Assembly (NCBI GenBank): GCA_031286585.1
Contig: JAITUC010000019.1
Span: 248,001 to 312,000 of the forward strand
Length of the DNA: 64,000 bases
Direction of reading: 5' to 3'
Origin: Delftia acidovorans
Lineage (GTDB): Bacteria; Pseudomonadota; Gammaproteobacteria; Burkholderiales; Burkholderiaceae_C
The position numbers and the translations under genes are program-made. A model generated the notes under the pieces. The model did no database searches. It was given only the letters and a program-made list of their open reading frames with translations, and was not told where the DNA came from. Below, in pieces: positions 15,515 to 32,678 of the stretch; within the stretch, counting starts at the first letter, position 1; every line of letters begins with the position of its first letter.

Positions 15515-17107
15515 TCAGGCCGCCACCACCCTCAGCAACTGCTTCTGTATCTTCCCGCTGGCCGTCTTGGGCAGGGCCTCGCGGAAGTGGTAGCGGCGCG
15601 GGCGCTTGTAGGCGGCCAGGCGGTCGCCGTGAACCAGGAAGGCGTCCAGGGCCTCGGCCGTGGGCGTAGCGCCGGGCCTGGCGACCACGTGGGCGGCGAC
15701 GATCTGGCCCCAGCGCTCGTCAGCCTCGCCGATGACGGCGACTTCGAGCACATCGGCGTGTTCGACCAGCGCGTCCTCCACTTCGCGCGGATAGACGTTC
15801 TCGGCACCCGAATTGATCATGTAGTCGATGCGGTCGCGGATCCAGAGGTAGCCATCGTCGTCGATGTGGCCCAGGTCGCCCGTGTGGTACCAGCCGTGCG
15901 CCAGTGCGCGGGTGTTGGCGTCGGGACGGTTGAGGTAGCCGGCCATCATGCAGGGGCCGCGCACCAGGATCTCGCCTACCTCGCCGGGCAGGCAGGCTTC
16001 GGCAGGATCGGTGGGGGCGTTGTCCTCGCGCAGGCGCGCCACGATGAGGTCATGGCCCATGGAGGGCAATCCCGCCGAGCCCGCGTGCGAGAGTTGCTCG
16101 CGCGGCAGGAGGATGGACATGCAAGGCCCCATCTCGGTGGTGCCGTAGACCTGGACCAGGTCGCTGCCGACCCTGCGCGTCCATTCGCGGATCAGGTGCG
16201 GCGCCATGGAGGCGCCGCCGTACTCCACCAGCCGCAGCGCAGGCGCCTGCTGCGGCGAGGCGATGGGGTCGGCCAGCAGCATGGTGACCATGGTGGGCGC
16301 GGCAAAGAAGAAGCTCACGCGCTCTTCGCGGATCAGGCGCCAGGCCTCGGCCACGTCGAAGCGGCGCAGCAGCACCTGGGTGGCGCCTGCCTGCAGGCGC
16401 GGCAGGAAACTGGTGTGCAGTTCGGCCGTGTGGTTGAGCGGCGCCATGGCCAGGCCCACGTCGTCGCGCGTGAACTGCATGGTCTGGTGCATGAGGGCGT
16501 TGTGCGCCAGCTTGCTGCGGTGCGTGTGCAGCACGCCCTTGGGCCGGCCCGTGGTGCCGCTGGTGTACATGAGGATGCAAGGATCGCTTTCGCGCACATG
16601 GGCCTGGGGCTGCGCGCTGCTGCGGCCCCTGGCCAGGGAGGACAGGCGCTGCGTGGCCCAGATCGGCACCGGGTCGGCCTCGGCATCGTCGGCAAAGATC
16701 CAATGCGCAAGGCTGTGGCCGCCCTCGGCCTTCAGCAGGGCTTGGGCACGGGCCACGGTTTCGCCGCCTTCGCTCTCGAAGACCAGGGCGCGCGCAGTGC
16801 CGTCCTTGAGGATGAAGGCCAGCTCCTGCGCCGCCAGCCGGTAGTTGATGGGGTTGAAGATGGCGCCCAGGCGCGCGGCCGCCAGCATGGTGAAGACGAA
16901 GGCCGGCGTGTTGTAGAGAAAGGCCGCGACCACATCGCCATGGCCTATGCCCAGTTCGGCCAGGCCGTGGGCGTGGCGGTTGACTTCGGCATCCAGCTGG
17001 GCGTAGGTCCAGGCGCGGCGCTCGCCGCCCTCCCAAGCGACCAGTGCTTCCTTGTTCGGCAGGTAACGTGCCGGCCAGGCCAATGTGTCTCCCAGCGTCT
17101 GCTGCAT
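15515..17107 (-). CDS. AMP-dependent acyl-CoA synthetase/ligase
   Basis: A 530-residue class I adenylate-forming enzyme that activates a carboxylic acid with ATP and transfers it to CoA. The P-loop-like core YTSGTTGRPKG is near residue 180, YGTTEMGP near 320, the hinge motif GWYHTGDLG near 400, and the C-terminal catalytic Lys lies in PKTASGKIQK. Overall layout resembles medium/long-chain fatty acid or aryl-CoA ligases; the acid is not evident. The ATG at 17107 follows GGAAG with suitable spacing; the ATG at 17152 is an alternative. It is divergent from the gcv operon, so the gap upstream contains both promoters and the glycine riboswitch. Confidence 0.9.
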   Translation of the reverse strand: MQQTLGDTLAWPARYLPNKEALVAWEGGERRAWTYAQLDAEVNRHAHGLAELGIGHGDVVAAFLYNTPAFVFTMLAAARLGAIFNPINYRLAAQELAFILKDGTARALVFESEGGETVARAQALLKAEGGHSLAHWIFADDAEADPVPIWATQRLSSLARGRSSAQPQAHVRESDPCILMYTSGTTGRPKGVLHTHRSKLAHNALMHQTMQFTRDDVGLAMAPLNHTAELHTSFLPRLQAGATQVLLRRFDVAEAWRLIREERVSFFFAAPTMVTMLLADPIASPQQAPALRLVEYGGASMAPHLIREWTRRVGSDLVQVYGTTEMGPCMSILLPREQLSHAGSAGLPSMGHDLIVARLREDNAPTDPAEACLPGEVGEILVRGPCMMAGYLNRPDANTRALAHGWYHTGDLGHIDDDGYLWIRDRIDYMINSGAENVYPREVEDALVEHADVLEVAVIGEADERWGQIVAAHVVARPGATPTAEALDAFLVHGDRLAAYKRPRRYHFREALPKTASGKIQKQLLRVVAA

Positions 17108-17280
17108 GTGCGCTTCTTCCTTCTCGCTCACGAGATTCATATATCGATGCATCTCAATGTAGGAGATTTTTTAGACAGTTATGCAATTTGCAAATGCATC
17201 CATGCAAGAGAGCGCATGCCACCGCCGGCGGCCCGCGGAAATCCCGCAACCGCGCAGGGGCCGGCCGCAGCTAGAATGCG

Positions 17281-17378
17281 CCGGTCAGGAGAGAGTGCCC
17301 GCCCGGCCGCAATGGTCACAGGCAGCGGCACCGCCGAAGGCGCAGGGTTCGTCCCGAACGCTCAGGCAAAAGGACTGG
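17281..17378 (+). promoter_or_regulatory. Glycine riboswitch, first aptamer
   Basis: The block CAGGAGAGAGTGCC, the internal GCACCGCCGAAGGCGCAGG region and CTCAGGCAAAAGGACTGGCA are the conserved glycine-aptamer core. P1 can form between 17281-17286 and 17373-17378. It lies directly upstream of the second aptamer and gcvT, the classic tandem arrangement that turns on glycine cleavage when glycine is abundant. Confidence 0.93.
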
Positions 17379-17407
17379 CACCGCCTGCCGCCACGGCCGC
17401 AGGCGTT

Positions 17408-17516
17408 CCTAGCTGGAGAGAGATGCAGGGCACGGCGGCGTGCCCCATCCACCGAAGGAGCAAGCCCCACGCATGGAAGGTGCGGGTGAATCTCTCAGGT
17501 AAAGCGGACAGCAGGG
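17408..17516 (+). promoter_or_regulatory. Glycine riboswitch, second aptamer
   Basis: CTGGAGAGAGATGC, then CCACCGAAGGAGCAAGCC and GAATCTCTCAGGTAAAGCGG repeat the glycine-aptamer core seen in the first unit, 30 bases downstream of it. P1 can pair GCTG (17412-17415) with CAGC (17509-17512). Two aptamers in a row are the usual form in this lineage. Confidence 0.93.
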
Positions 17517-17521
17517 CAGGA

Positions 17522-17541
17522 CATCCCGGGATTCCGGGATG
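17522..17541 (+). promoter_or_regulatory. Hairpin between the glycine riboswitch and gcvT
   Basis: CATCCCGG (17522-17529), loop GATT, CCGGGATG (17534-17541), eight perfect pairs. The stem contains the upstream in-frame ATG (17539), and no T-run follows. It is placed where an expression platform should be, which suggests control of translation or of Rho access rather than intrinsic termination. Confidence 0.55.
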
Positions 17542-17580
17542 GCGTTGTGCCTTGCCCCTTGCCGAGAAGAGAGTCCCTCC

Positions 17581-18714
17581 TTGACCGCTGCCTCCACCAC
17601 CGATCTGCTCAAGACCCCGCTGTTCGACCTGCACCAGGAACTGGGCGCGCGCATGGTGCCGTTTGCCGGCTACTCCATGCCCGTGCAATACCCGCAGGGG
17701 CTGATGGCCGAGCACCTGCACACGCGCGAGGCGGCAGGCCTGTTCGATGTCTCCCACATGGGCCAGATCAGCCTGCGCGGCCCGGATGCCGGCGCCGCGC
17801 TGGAATCGCTGCTGCCCATGGACGTGCTGGGCCTGGGCGAACACCGCCAGCGCTACGGCCTGCTGCTCAATGATGCGGGCGGCATTCTGGACGACCTGAT
17901 GTTCGTGCGCCGCGAGGACGACCTGTTCCTGATCGTCAACGGCGCCTGCAAGCACGAAGACCTGGCACACATCCAGGCCCGCATCGGCCAGCGCTGTGAA
18001 ATCGAACCCCAGTTCGACCGGGGCCTGCTGGCGCTGCAGGGCCCGCAGGCAGCAGCCGCCATGGAGCGCCTGCTGCCGGACACAGCCGGGCTGGTGTTCA
18101 TGACGGGCGGCTACTTCGACTGGGAAGGCGCCGAGCTGTACATCACGCGCAGCGGCTATACCGGCGAGGACGGCTTCGAGATCTCCTTGCCCGCCAGCCA
18201 TGCCGAGGCCTTTGCCCGCGCCCTGCTGGCCCAGCCCGAAGTCAGGCCCGTGGGCCTGGGCGCGCGCAATTCGCTGCGCCTGGAGGCCGGCCTGTGCCTG
18301 TATGGCAACGACCTGGACACGACGACCACCCCGGCCGAGGCCGCCCTGAACTGGTCCGTGCAGAAGGTCCGCCGCATCGGTGGCGAGCGCGAAGGCGGCT
18401 TTCCCGGCGCGGCCACCGTGCTGGCCCAGCTGCAGTCGCCCGAGCTGCTCAAGCGCAGGCGCGTGGGCCTGGTGGCGCTGGAACGCGTGCCCGTGCGCGA
18501 GGGCACGGAACTGCTGGACGCCAGCGGCCGCAAGGTCGGCCAGGTCACCAGCGGCCTGCTGTCGCCCACGCTGAACCAGCCCATTGCCCTGGCCTATGTG
18601 GAGCCGGGCAGCGCGGCCATCGGCGCCACGCTGCAGGCCATGGTGCGCGGCAAGGCCGTGCCCATGCAGGTGCAGGCCACGCCCTTCGTGGCGCCCCGCT
18701 ATCACCGCGGTTGA
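17581..18714 (+). CDS. gcvT: Glycine cleavage system T protein (aminomethyltransferase)
   Basis: A 377-residue T protein from the chosen start. It moves the methylene group from the lipoylated H protein to tetrahydrofolate and releases ammonia. Family blocks include LYDLH-like LFDLHQELGARMVPFAGY at the N-terminus, LFDVSHMGQI with the folate-site Asp, and GYTGEDGFEI in the middle; the C-terminal barrel ends in TPFVAPRYHRG. The start is uncertain: the TTG at 17581 gives the usual N-terminus (TAASTTDLLKTPLF) and lies after GAAGAGAG, while the ATG at 17539 is buried in a hairpin and would add fourteen atypical residues. It is the first gene of gcvTHP, under the tandem glycine riboswitch. Confidence 0.93.
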   Translation: MTAASTTDLLKTPLFDLHQELGARMVPFAGYSMPVQYPQGLMAEHLHTREAAGLFDVSHMGQISLRGPDAGAALESLLPMDVLGLGEHRQRYGLLLNDAGGILDDLMFVRREDDLFLIVNGACKHEDLAHIQARIGQRCEIEPQFDRGLLALQGPQAAAAMERLLPDTAGLVFMTGGYFDWEGAELYITRSGYTGEDGFEISLPASHAEAFARALLAQPEVRPVGLGARNSLRLEAGLCLYGNDLDTTTTPAEAALNWSVQKVRRIGGEREGGFPGAATVLAQLQSPELLKRRRVGLVALERVPVREGTELLDASGRKVGQVTSGLLSPTLNQPIALAYVEPGSAAIGATLQAMVRGKAVPMQVQATPFVAPRYHRG

Positions 18715-18847
18715 GGACGGCCTGCGCGCTTGGCGTGGATCGAGTTCGGCGGATTCGTTTTTCCTGCCATCGCATGCCGCTACAGTGCGCACTGACCTTT
18801 CTCAAACCGCCTTTCACAGGTTTTTTCAGTTTCTATCGGAGCAAGCC

Positions 18848-19222
18848 ATGAGCATCCAGTATTCCAAGGACCACGAGTGGATCAACGCCGCCAACCCTGA
18901 CGCGGCCATCGTCGGCATCACCCTCCACGCGCAGGATGCGCTGGGCGACGTGGTGTTCGTCGATCTGCCCGCCGTGGGCACCAGCTTCAATCAGGGCGAT
19001 GTGGCCGGCGTGGTCGAGTCCGTCAAGGCCGCCGCCGATGTCTACATGCCCGTCAGCGGCGAGATCGTCGAAGTCAACGAAGCCCTGCGCGATGACCCGT
19101 CCCTGGCCAACAGCGACCCGCTGGGCGAAGGCTGGTTCTTCAAGGTCAAGCTCAGCGACGCAGGCCAACTGGCCGCGCTGCTCGACGAAGCCGCCTACAC
19201 GGCCTTCGCACAGAGCAACTGA
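18848..19222 (+). CDS. gcvH: Glycine cleavage system H protein
   Basis: A 124-residue lipoyl carrier that shuttles the aminomethyl group between P, T and L proteins. The lipoylated Lys is Lys60 within [18 protein letters not shown], exactly the family motif. The DHEWI near the N-terminus (residues 8-12) is also typical. The start at 18848 is fixed by GGAG seven bases upstream and by family length (about 125-130). The gene lies 133 bases after gcvT and is followed by a terminator-like hairpin before gcvP. Confidence 0.97.
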   Translation: MSIQYSKDHEWINAANPDAAIVGITLHAQDALGDVVFVDLPAVGTSFNQGDVAGVVESVKAAADVYMPVSGEIVEVNEALRDDPSLANSDPLGEGWFFKVKLSDAGQLAALLDEAAYTAFAQSN

Positions 19223-19244
19223 CGCCACTTTCCGGCCAGGACGG

Positions 19245-19270
19245 GCGCCAGGGCCCGCCCTGGCGCTTTT
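19245..19270 (+). terminator. Intrinsic terminator between gcvH and gcvP
   Basis: GCGCCAGGG (19245-19253) pairs with CCCTGGCGC (19258-19266), loop CCCG, followed by TTTT and a second T-run six bases later. It sits inside an operon, 23 bases upstream of gcvP, so it may reduce gcvP relative to gcvTH. Confidence 0.75.
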
Positions 19271-19293
19271 CAGCTTTTGAGACAGGTCCCTCC

Positions 19294-22185
<2,892 letters not shown>

Positions 22186-22310
22186 AGCACCTGCCACCGA
22201 AAGGGGCGCTTGTGGCGCCCCGCCTGGCGCGCGTACACTGCGGCCCTGCCCGCGCCGGGCTCCGGTAAATCTGCCGGACGCCGGGCGCGGGCCACCAGGA
22301 TTCGTGCGGC

Positions 22311-24560
<2,250 letters not shown>

Positions 24561-25279
24561 GCGGCCTGAACGCTGAACGGCGGCAGGAGTGCATCGGTGC
24601 CGTTGCAGGTGCCGGTGCAGATACCGATGCAGGTGTCTCCTGCCTGTACGAGGACGCCGATCTGCTGGTGCTGGACAAGCCCTCCGGCCTGCTGTGCGTG
24701 CCCGGGCGCGGCCCCGACAAGCAGGACTGCCTGAGCGGACGCGCCCTGCAGCGCTGGCCCGATGCGCTGGTCGTGCACCGGCTGGACCAAGCCACCTCGG
24801 GCCTGGTGGTCATGGCGCGCAGCCTGGCCAGCCAGCGCCTCCTGGGCGAAGCCTTTGCGCAGCGCCGCGTGCACAAGCGCTATGTGGCCGTGGTCGCGGG
24901 CCGCCCTGCCGCGCAGCAGGCCGGCGCCTGGCAAAGCATCGACCTGCCGATAGCCGCCGACTGGGAGCGGCGCCCGTTGCGCATCATCGACGCCGTGCAG
25001 GGCAAGCCCAGCCAGACCCTGTGGCGCGCCCTGCCTGACGCAGACCAAGGCCCTGGCCCGACCATCACTCGGGTACAACTGCAGCCCGTGACGGGCCGCA
25101 CCCACCAGCTGCGCGTGCACATGGCGGCGCTGGGCCACCCCATCCTGGGCGATGCGCTCTATGCCGATGCCGCCGTTCAGGCCCTGTCGCCGCGCCTGCT
25201 GCTGCATGCGCACCAGCTGGAGCTGGCGCATCCCCTGTCGGTCCGTACGCTGCGTTTCGAATCCTCCGTGCCGTTTTGA

Positions 25280-25619
25280 TCCACCGCAGAAACACGTGAA
25301 CCGGCGCCCTCTGGCGCGTTGCTGCAATGCAACATTCCGTGTACGTGTTTCCCCTTCTTGCAGTCGGTCATATTGGTTTCATGAAGCACCGCCAGGGTGC
25401 ACCGTCGGCATCAGGCGTTTTCGTCGCCCAAAACCGGCGTTGACAAGCGGCCTGCGATGTCATCCAGCCCTTAGCGAAAAGCCTGCATGCGCGCCAGCCC
25501 CGGGATACCCTGTTGCCATTGGTAACCAGGAGATTAATCTGTGCTTCTTTGCGCGGATCGCCCCTACAGGAGCCACCGCGTTTTTCAGAACGCTTTACCC
25601 AAAGTTGAAGGAAGTACTC
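25280..25619 (+). promoter_or_regulatory. Gene-free leader of livK
   Basis: This 340-base gap shows no convincing coding frame and must hold the liv promoter. One imperfect inverted repeat, GTTGCC-ATT-GGTAAC (25512-25526), is followed by an A/G-rich stretch and may be an operator. The SD of livK (GGAAG) lies about nine bases before its ATG. No known riboswitch was recognised. Confidence 0.35.
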
Positions 25620-26741
25620 ATGAGCATTCCGTTCCGCATGCACACCGTCGTCGCCGCCCTGGGTTTGGCTGGTGCCGCCTTGTTCTCCACAGCGCATGCG
25701 CAAATCAAGATCGCCATGGTGGTTCCCACCACCGGCCCGCTGACGCAGTACGGCGACATGGTCAAGGAAGGCGTGAACACCGCCGTGGAAATGGCCAATG
25801 CGGCTGGCGGCGTCAATGGCAAGAAGATCGAGCTGGTGTCCGTCGATGACGCCTGCGAACCCAAGCAGGGCCCCGTGGCCGCCAACCGCGTGGTCAACGC
25901 CAAGATCGGCTACGTGATCGGCCCCGTCTGCTCGGGCGCATCGATTGCTGCCGCCCCGATCTACAACAACGAAGGCGTGGTCGTCGTGACCCCCTCGGCC
26001 ACCTCCCCGGCCCTGACCGACGGCAAGAACTACCACTTCATCTTCCGCACCATCGGCCGCGATGACCAGCAGGGCCCGGCCGCCGCCAAGTTCATCCTGG
26101 ACAAGGCCAAGCCCAAGAAGGTTGCCGTGCTGCACGACAAGCAGTCGTATGGCCAGGGCATTGCCTCCTCCGTGCGCGACGACCTGAAGAAGGCCGGCGT
26201 GGAAGTGGCCCTGTTCGAAGGCATCAATGCCGGCGACAGCGACTACTCCGCCGTCATCACCAAGCTCAAGAGCGCCGGCGTGGACTTCGTCTACTACGGC
26301 GGCTACCACCCCGAAATGGGCCTGCTGCTGCGCCAGGCTTCCGAGCAGGGCCTGAAGGTCCGCATGATGGGCCCCGAAGGCGTGGGCAACCCCGAAGTCA
26401 ACGCCATCGCCGGCAACGCCGTCGAAGGCATGCTGGTGACCCTGCCTGCAGACTTCTCGGCCAACCCCAAGAACGCCGCCGTGGTCAAGGCCTTCAAGGA
26501 CAAGAAGCGCAATCCCTCGGGCGCCTTCCAGCTGACCTCCTTCGCCGCCACGCAAGTGCTGCTGGACAGCATCAAGGCCGTGGGCGACAGCCCTGCCAAG
26601 GTGGCTGACCACCTGCACAAGTCCAACTTCGAGACCGTTCTGGGCTCGGTGGGCTGGAACAAGCAGGGCGACCTGAAGTCCTTCGACTTCCAGGTGTTCG
26701 AATGGCACAAGGACGGCAGCAAGTCGGTCGCTGCCAAGTAA
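25620..26741 (+). CDS. livK: Branched-chain amino acid ABC transporter, substrate-binding protein
   Basis: A 373-residue periplasmic receptor of the Leu/Ile/Val (LIV) type. A Sec signal peptide covers residues 1-26 (hydrophobic core, STAHA cut). The mature start QIKIAMVVPTTGPLTQYGDMV and the segment VIGPVCSGASIAAAPIYNNEGVV are the LIV-receptor signatures, and LKVRMMGPEGVGNPEV lies near the ligand lobe. Start at 25620 set by GGAAG and the signal peptide. It heads a complete livKHMGF operon. The ligand is probably leucine/isoleucine/valine, but relatives take other amino acids or amides. Confidence 0.93.
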   Translation: MSIPFRMHTVVAALGLAGAALFSTAHAQIKIAMVVPTTGPLTQYGDMVKEGVNTAVEMANAAGGVNGKKIELVSVDDACEPKQGPVAANRVVNAKIGYVIGPVCSGASIAAAPIYNNEGVVVVTPSATSPALTDGKNYHFIFRTIGRDDQQGPAAAKFILDKAKPKKVAVLHDKQSYGQGIASSVRDDLKKAGVEVALFEGINAGDSDYSAVITKLKSAGVDFVYYGGYHPEMGLLLRQASEQGLKVRMMGPEGVGNPEVNAIAGNAVEGMLVTLPADFSANPKNAAVVKAFKDKKRNPSGAFQLTSFAATQVLLDSIKAVGDSPAKVADHLHKSNFETVLGSVGWNKQGDLKSFDFQVFEWHKDGSKSVAAK

Positions 26742-26839
26742 TCCCCCTCGTTGACTGGCCGGGGCACGCTTACAGCGTGTCCCGGTTGTCTGCATCCTGG
26801 CCTTTTAGGCCTTTTCCTGTTTTGGGGCGGCATTACACC

Positions 26840-27765
26840 ATGTCAGAACTCTTACCTCAGCTGATACAGCAGCTGTTCAACGGACTGTCCCTGGGCGCCA
26901 TCTATGCCCTGATCGCCATCGGCTACACAATGGTCTACGGCATCATCGGGATGATCAACTTCGCCCACGGCGACATCTACATGATCGGCGCCTACATCGG
27001 CCTGGTCACGCTGTCGGCCATCGGCACGCAAAGCGGCCTGCCCGTGTGGGCCATCATCGGCCTGATGCTGGTGGTGTCGGTCTTCGTCACCGGGGTCTAC
27101 GGCCTGGTGGTGGAGCAGGTGGCCTACAAGCCGCTGCGCCGCAGCCCCCGCCTGGTGGCCCTGATCTCGGCCATCGGCATGTCCATCTTCCTGCAGAACT
27201 GGGTGGCACTGGGCCAGGGCGCGCGCGACATGGCCGTGCCCTCGCTGCTGCCGGGCGCGCTGCGTTTCGGCGCCGAAGGCAGCTTCGAGATCTATGTGCC
27301 CTACTCGCGCATCCTGATCATCGTGGTCGCCATCGTGCTCATGGTGCTGCTGACGCTGTACATCCGCCATTCCCGCATGGGCCGTGCCTCGCGCGCCTGC
27401 GCCCAGGACATGCACATGGCCAGCCTGCTGGGCATCGATACCAACCGCGTGATCTCGTTCACCTTCGTGCTGGGCGCCATGCTGGCGGCCGTGGGCGGTG
27501 TGCTGATCGCGCTGGCCGTGGGCAAGCTCAACCCGTTCATCGGCTTCCTGGCCGGCATCAAGGCCTTCACGGCGGCGGTGCTGGGCGGCATCGGCTCCAT
27601 CCCCGGCGCCATGCTGGGCGGCGTGCTGCTGGGCGTGGCCGAGACCTTTGCGGCAGCCTACATCTCGTCCGAGTACAAGGACATCGTGGCCTTCGGCCTG
27701 CTGGTGCTGATCCTGCTGTTCCGCCCCACGGGCCTGCTGGGCAAGCCTGAAGTGGAGAAGGTCTG

Positions 27766-27766
<1 letters not shown>
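26840..27766 (+). CDS. livH: Branched-chain amino acid ABC transporter permease LivH
   Basis: A 308-residue inner-membrane permease with about eight helices. The family block [20 protein letters not shown] and [17 protein letters not shown] lie in the first 55 residues, and the cytoplasmic coupling loop [16 protein letters not shown] near 190-205 contacts the ATPases. The start at 26840 follows GGCGG; upstream in-frame residues belong to the livK tail in another frame. The stop overlaps the livM start (TGATG), so the two permeases are translationally coupled. Confidence 0.95.
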
Positions 27767-29004
<1,238 letters not shown>

Positions 29005-29056
29005 GGCATGCCGACACCATGATTTTTGGGACAACAGATAGCAGCAAGGGCCGGCA

Positions 29057-30534
<1,478 letters not shown>

Positions 30535-30561
30535 CAACGCACAGGCGCCTGGCGCTCCACG

Positions 30562-30590
30562 GGCCCGCCCTTCGGCGGGCCTTTTTCTTT
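30562..30590 (+). terminator. Intrinsic terminator of the liv operon
   Basis: GGCCCGCC (30562-30569), loop CTTC, GGCGGGCC (30574-30581), then TTTTTCTTT. The stem is eight perfect pairs with a stable loop and a strong T tail, 28 bases after livF. Confidence 0.92.
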
Positions 30591-30704
30591 GCACGTGCAG
30601 ATCGCACAGTGGTCTGGTCATGCGCGGTGGATTGTGGGGCCCGGGGCCGGCATGCAGGCCTTATAAAGGCCGTCTCGATCAGCACTTGCCTGCAGTAAAC
30701 ACCC

Positions 30705-31616
30705 ATGAACGCCCCCGCCCCCCAGGACATGCTGCAACCGCTGGCCATCGACGTGGTGTCGGTGCAGTCCCAGGTCGTCTACGGCCGCGTCGGCAACAAC
30801 GTGGCCATGCCCACGCTGCAGGCGCTGGGGCTGGCGGCAGCGGCCGTGCCCACCGTGGTGTTCAGCAACACGCCGCACTATCCCAGCATCCACGGCGGGG
30901 CGATTCCCGCCGAGTGGTTTGCGGGCTATCTGCAGGACCTGGGCGCGCGCGGCGGGCTGCGGCAGCTGCAGGCCGTGCTGGCCGGCTACCTGGGCGGGCC
31001 GGCCCAGGCCACGCTGCTGGCGGACTGGGTTGCCGGCCTGCTGGCGCAGCGGCCCGGCCTGCGCGTGGTGGTGGACCCGGTGATCGGCGACCACGACAGC
31101 GGCATCTACGTGGACCCCGCCATGATCGAGGCCTACCAGCGCCACCTGCTGCCGCTGGCCGACGGGCTGACGCCCAACCATTTCGAGCTGGAACGGCTGA
31201 CCGCTCGCCCTGTGCGCGGCATGGACGATGTGGTCCAGGCGGCGCGCAGCCTGCTCAAGGGCCGCACGCAGTGGGTGGCCGTGACCAGCGCATCGCCCGA
31301 GCTGGACGGCGAGCCTGCCCAGCGCATGCGCGTGGCCCTGGTCACGCGCGAGGACGTGCATGTGATCACCCACGCGCGGGTGGATGCGGTGCCCAAGGGA
31401 ACGGGCGATCTGTTCAGCGCCGCGCTCACCGGCCACTGGCTGCAGGGCGCCAGCCTCCACGAGGCGGCCGAGCGGGCCTGCGAACGCATCGTGCAGGCGC
31501 TGGAGCGCACCCGGCAGGCGCACAGCGCCGAGCTGCTGCTGCCATCGGACCCTGTCGCCGGCCAGGCAGCGGCCGGGCCGGCAGCACGGGCACAAGCGAT
31601 ACCATCGCCGGCATGA
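30705..31616 (+). CDS. pdxY: Pyridoxal kinase
   Basis: A 303-residue PdxY-type kinase of the ribokinase fold, which phosphorylates pyridoxal to PLP in the salvage route. The N-terminal [19 protein letters not shown] is the pyridoxal-kinase signature; [15 protein letters not shown] follows at about 125, [12 protein letters not shown] near 155, and the catalytic GTGD (anion hole plus Asp) is in [13 protein letters not shown] near 230. The C-terminal 25 residues after LLLPSDP are alanine-rich and not conserved. No good SD is visible; the ATG at 30705 fits the family N-terminus. It overlaps the SDR gene start (ATGA). Confidence 0.9.
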   Translation: MNAPAPQDMLQPLAIDVVSVQSQVVYGRVGNNVAMPTLQALGLAAAAVPTVVFSNTPHYPSIHGGAIPAEWFAGYLQDLGARGGLRQLQAVLAGYLGGPAQATLLADWVAGLLAQRPGLRVVVDPVIGDHDSGIYVDPAMIEAYQRHLLPLADGLTPNHFELERLTARPVRGMDDVVQAARSLLKGRTQWVAVTSASPELDGEPAQRMRVALVTREDVHVITHARVDAVPKGTGDLFSAALTGHWLQGASLHEAAERACERIVQALERTRQAHSAELLLPSDPVAGQAAAGPAARAQAIPSPA

Positions 31617-32389
31617 ACAATGCATCGCCTCTTCCTTCCCTGACGATTCTTACCGGCGCCTCGCGCGGCATGGGCCTGGCCATGGCCCGGCAACTGCTGG
31701 AGGCAGGCCATGAACTGGTCACGCTGTCGCGCTCCACCAGCGAAGACCTGGCCCAGGCGGCTGCCAAGGCGGGCGCGCCGCTGCAGCAGTGGAGCGTGGA
31801 CCTGGGCGAGCCCGAGGCTGCGGCCCGCAGGCTGGGCGACTGGCTGGCCGGCCTGGACGCCACACGCTACGCCAGCGTCACCCTGATCAACAACGCGGGC
31901 GTGATTCCGCAGATTGCGCCGCTGTCGCAGCTGCAGCCCGCCGACATTGCCCAGGCCATGCGCGTGGGGCTTGAGGCGCCCATGCTGCTGACGGCCGCCT
32001 TCCTGGCGGCCACCGAGGGCTGGACGGCCGTGCCGCGCAAGGTGCTCAACATTTCTTCGGGCCTGGGGCGGCGCGCCATTGCCTCCCAGGCCTCCTACTG
32101 TGCGGCCAAGGCCGGCATGGACCACTTCAGCCGCAGCGTGGCGCTGGACGAGGCCCTCAAGCCGCACGGCGCGCGCATCTGCTCGCTGGCGCCCGGCGTC
32201 ATCGACACCGATATGCAGGTTCAGCTGCGCAGCGCGGATGCCGCCGCCTTTCCCGACGCAGGCAACTTCGCCCAGCTCAAGGAGGGGGGCAAGCTGTCCA
32301 CGCCCGAGCAGGCTGCGGCCCTGGTGCTGGGCTGGCTGCAGCGAGCGGATTTTGGAGAACAGGTCGTGGCCGACGTGCGCCAGCCCTGA
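31613..32389 (+). CDS. Short-chain dehydrogenase/reductase (sepiapterin-reductase-like)
   Basis: A 258-residue classical SDR. The NAD(P)-binding TGASRGMG is at 14-21, NNAGV is near 95, and the catalytic Tyr162-Lys166 lies in SYCAAKAG, with the Ser in NISSGLG. The order and the TDMQ loop after PGV-I resemble sepiapterin-reductase-like SDRs (YueD/benzil reductase group). The substrate is unknown. The ATG overlaps the pdxY stop, so the two genes are co-translated, perhaps only for convenience. Confidence 0.88.
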   Translation: MNNASPLPSLTILTGASRGMGLAMARQLLEAGHELVTLSRSTSEDLAQAAAKAGAPLQQWSVDLGEPEAAARRLGDWLAGLDATRYASVTLINNAGVIPQIAPLSQLQPADIAQAMRVGLEAPMLLTAAFLAATEGWTAVPRKVLNISSGLGRRAIASQASYCAAKAGMDHFSRSVALDEALKPHGARICSLAPGVIDTDMQVQLRSADAAAFPDAGNFAQLKEGGKLSTPEQAAALVLGWLQRADFGEQVVADVRQP

Positions 32390-32401
32390 GCGGTTTTCGG
32401 A

Positions 32402-32417
32402 TGGCAGCTTCAATGCG
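32402..32417 (+). promoter_or_regulatory. Candidate sigma-54 promoter ahead of the stress island
   Basis: TGGCAGCTTCAATGCG has GG and GC separated by ten bases, the exact -24/-12 geometry of sigma-54 promoters. It sits 13 bases after the SDR stop and 261 bases before the next gene, an unusually long leader, so this one is only a weak candidate. The 290-base gap it lies in is less GC-rich than its surroundings and shows no coding frame. Confidence 0.35.
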
Positions 32418-32678
32418 GCGATGAATATCCGGCAATGGTAAAAGACATCGCCGTACCGACCTGAATAATCCGAATACCACCCTGGAAAATGTTCTGCAAG
32501 AATTACCGATGCCGGGCAGCATTTTCCATATCCGGCCTGCGCATTCCCTTGAAATTCGTCATCTGGCAAAGGATGACGTTTTTCATCTGCGTTTGCCAAT
32601 CCTGCATTTCCAATCCTCCTACAGCGGCGTCTATGGCGACTGGCAAGAATGGGGCACTCAACTCCAAGAAAGCCGGCC

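Noticed and set aside
14579-17584. A plus-strand open frame of 1001 codons
   Set aside because: It runs antisense to the PIN toxin, the Phd antitoxin and the acyl-CoA ligase, and its translation shows no family features; long antisense frames are common at this GC content.
32641-32656. TGGCAAGAATGGGGCA as a sigma-54 promoter of the membrane protein gene at 32679
   Set aside because: The start site would lie only about 11 bases before the ATG, with no SD after it, and the -12 box is poor.
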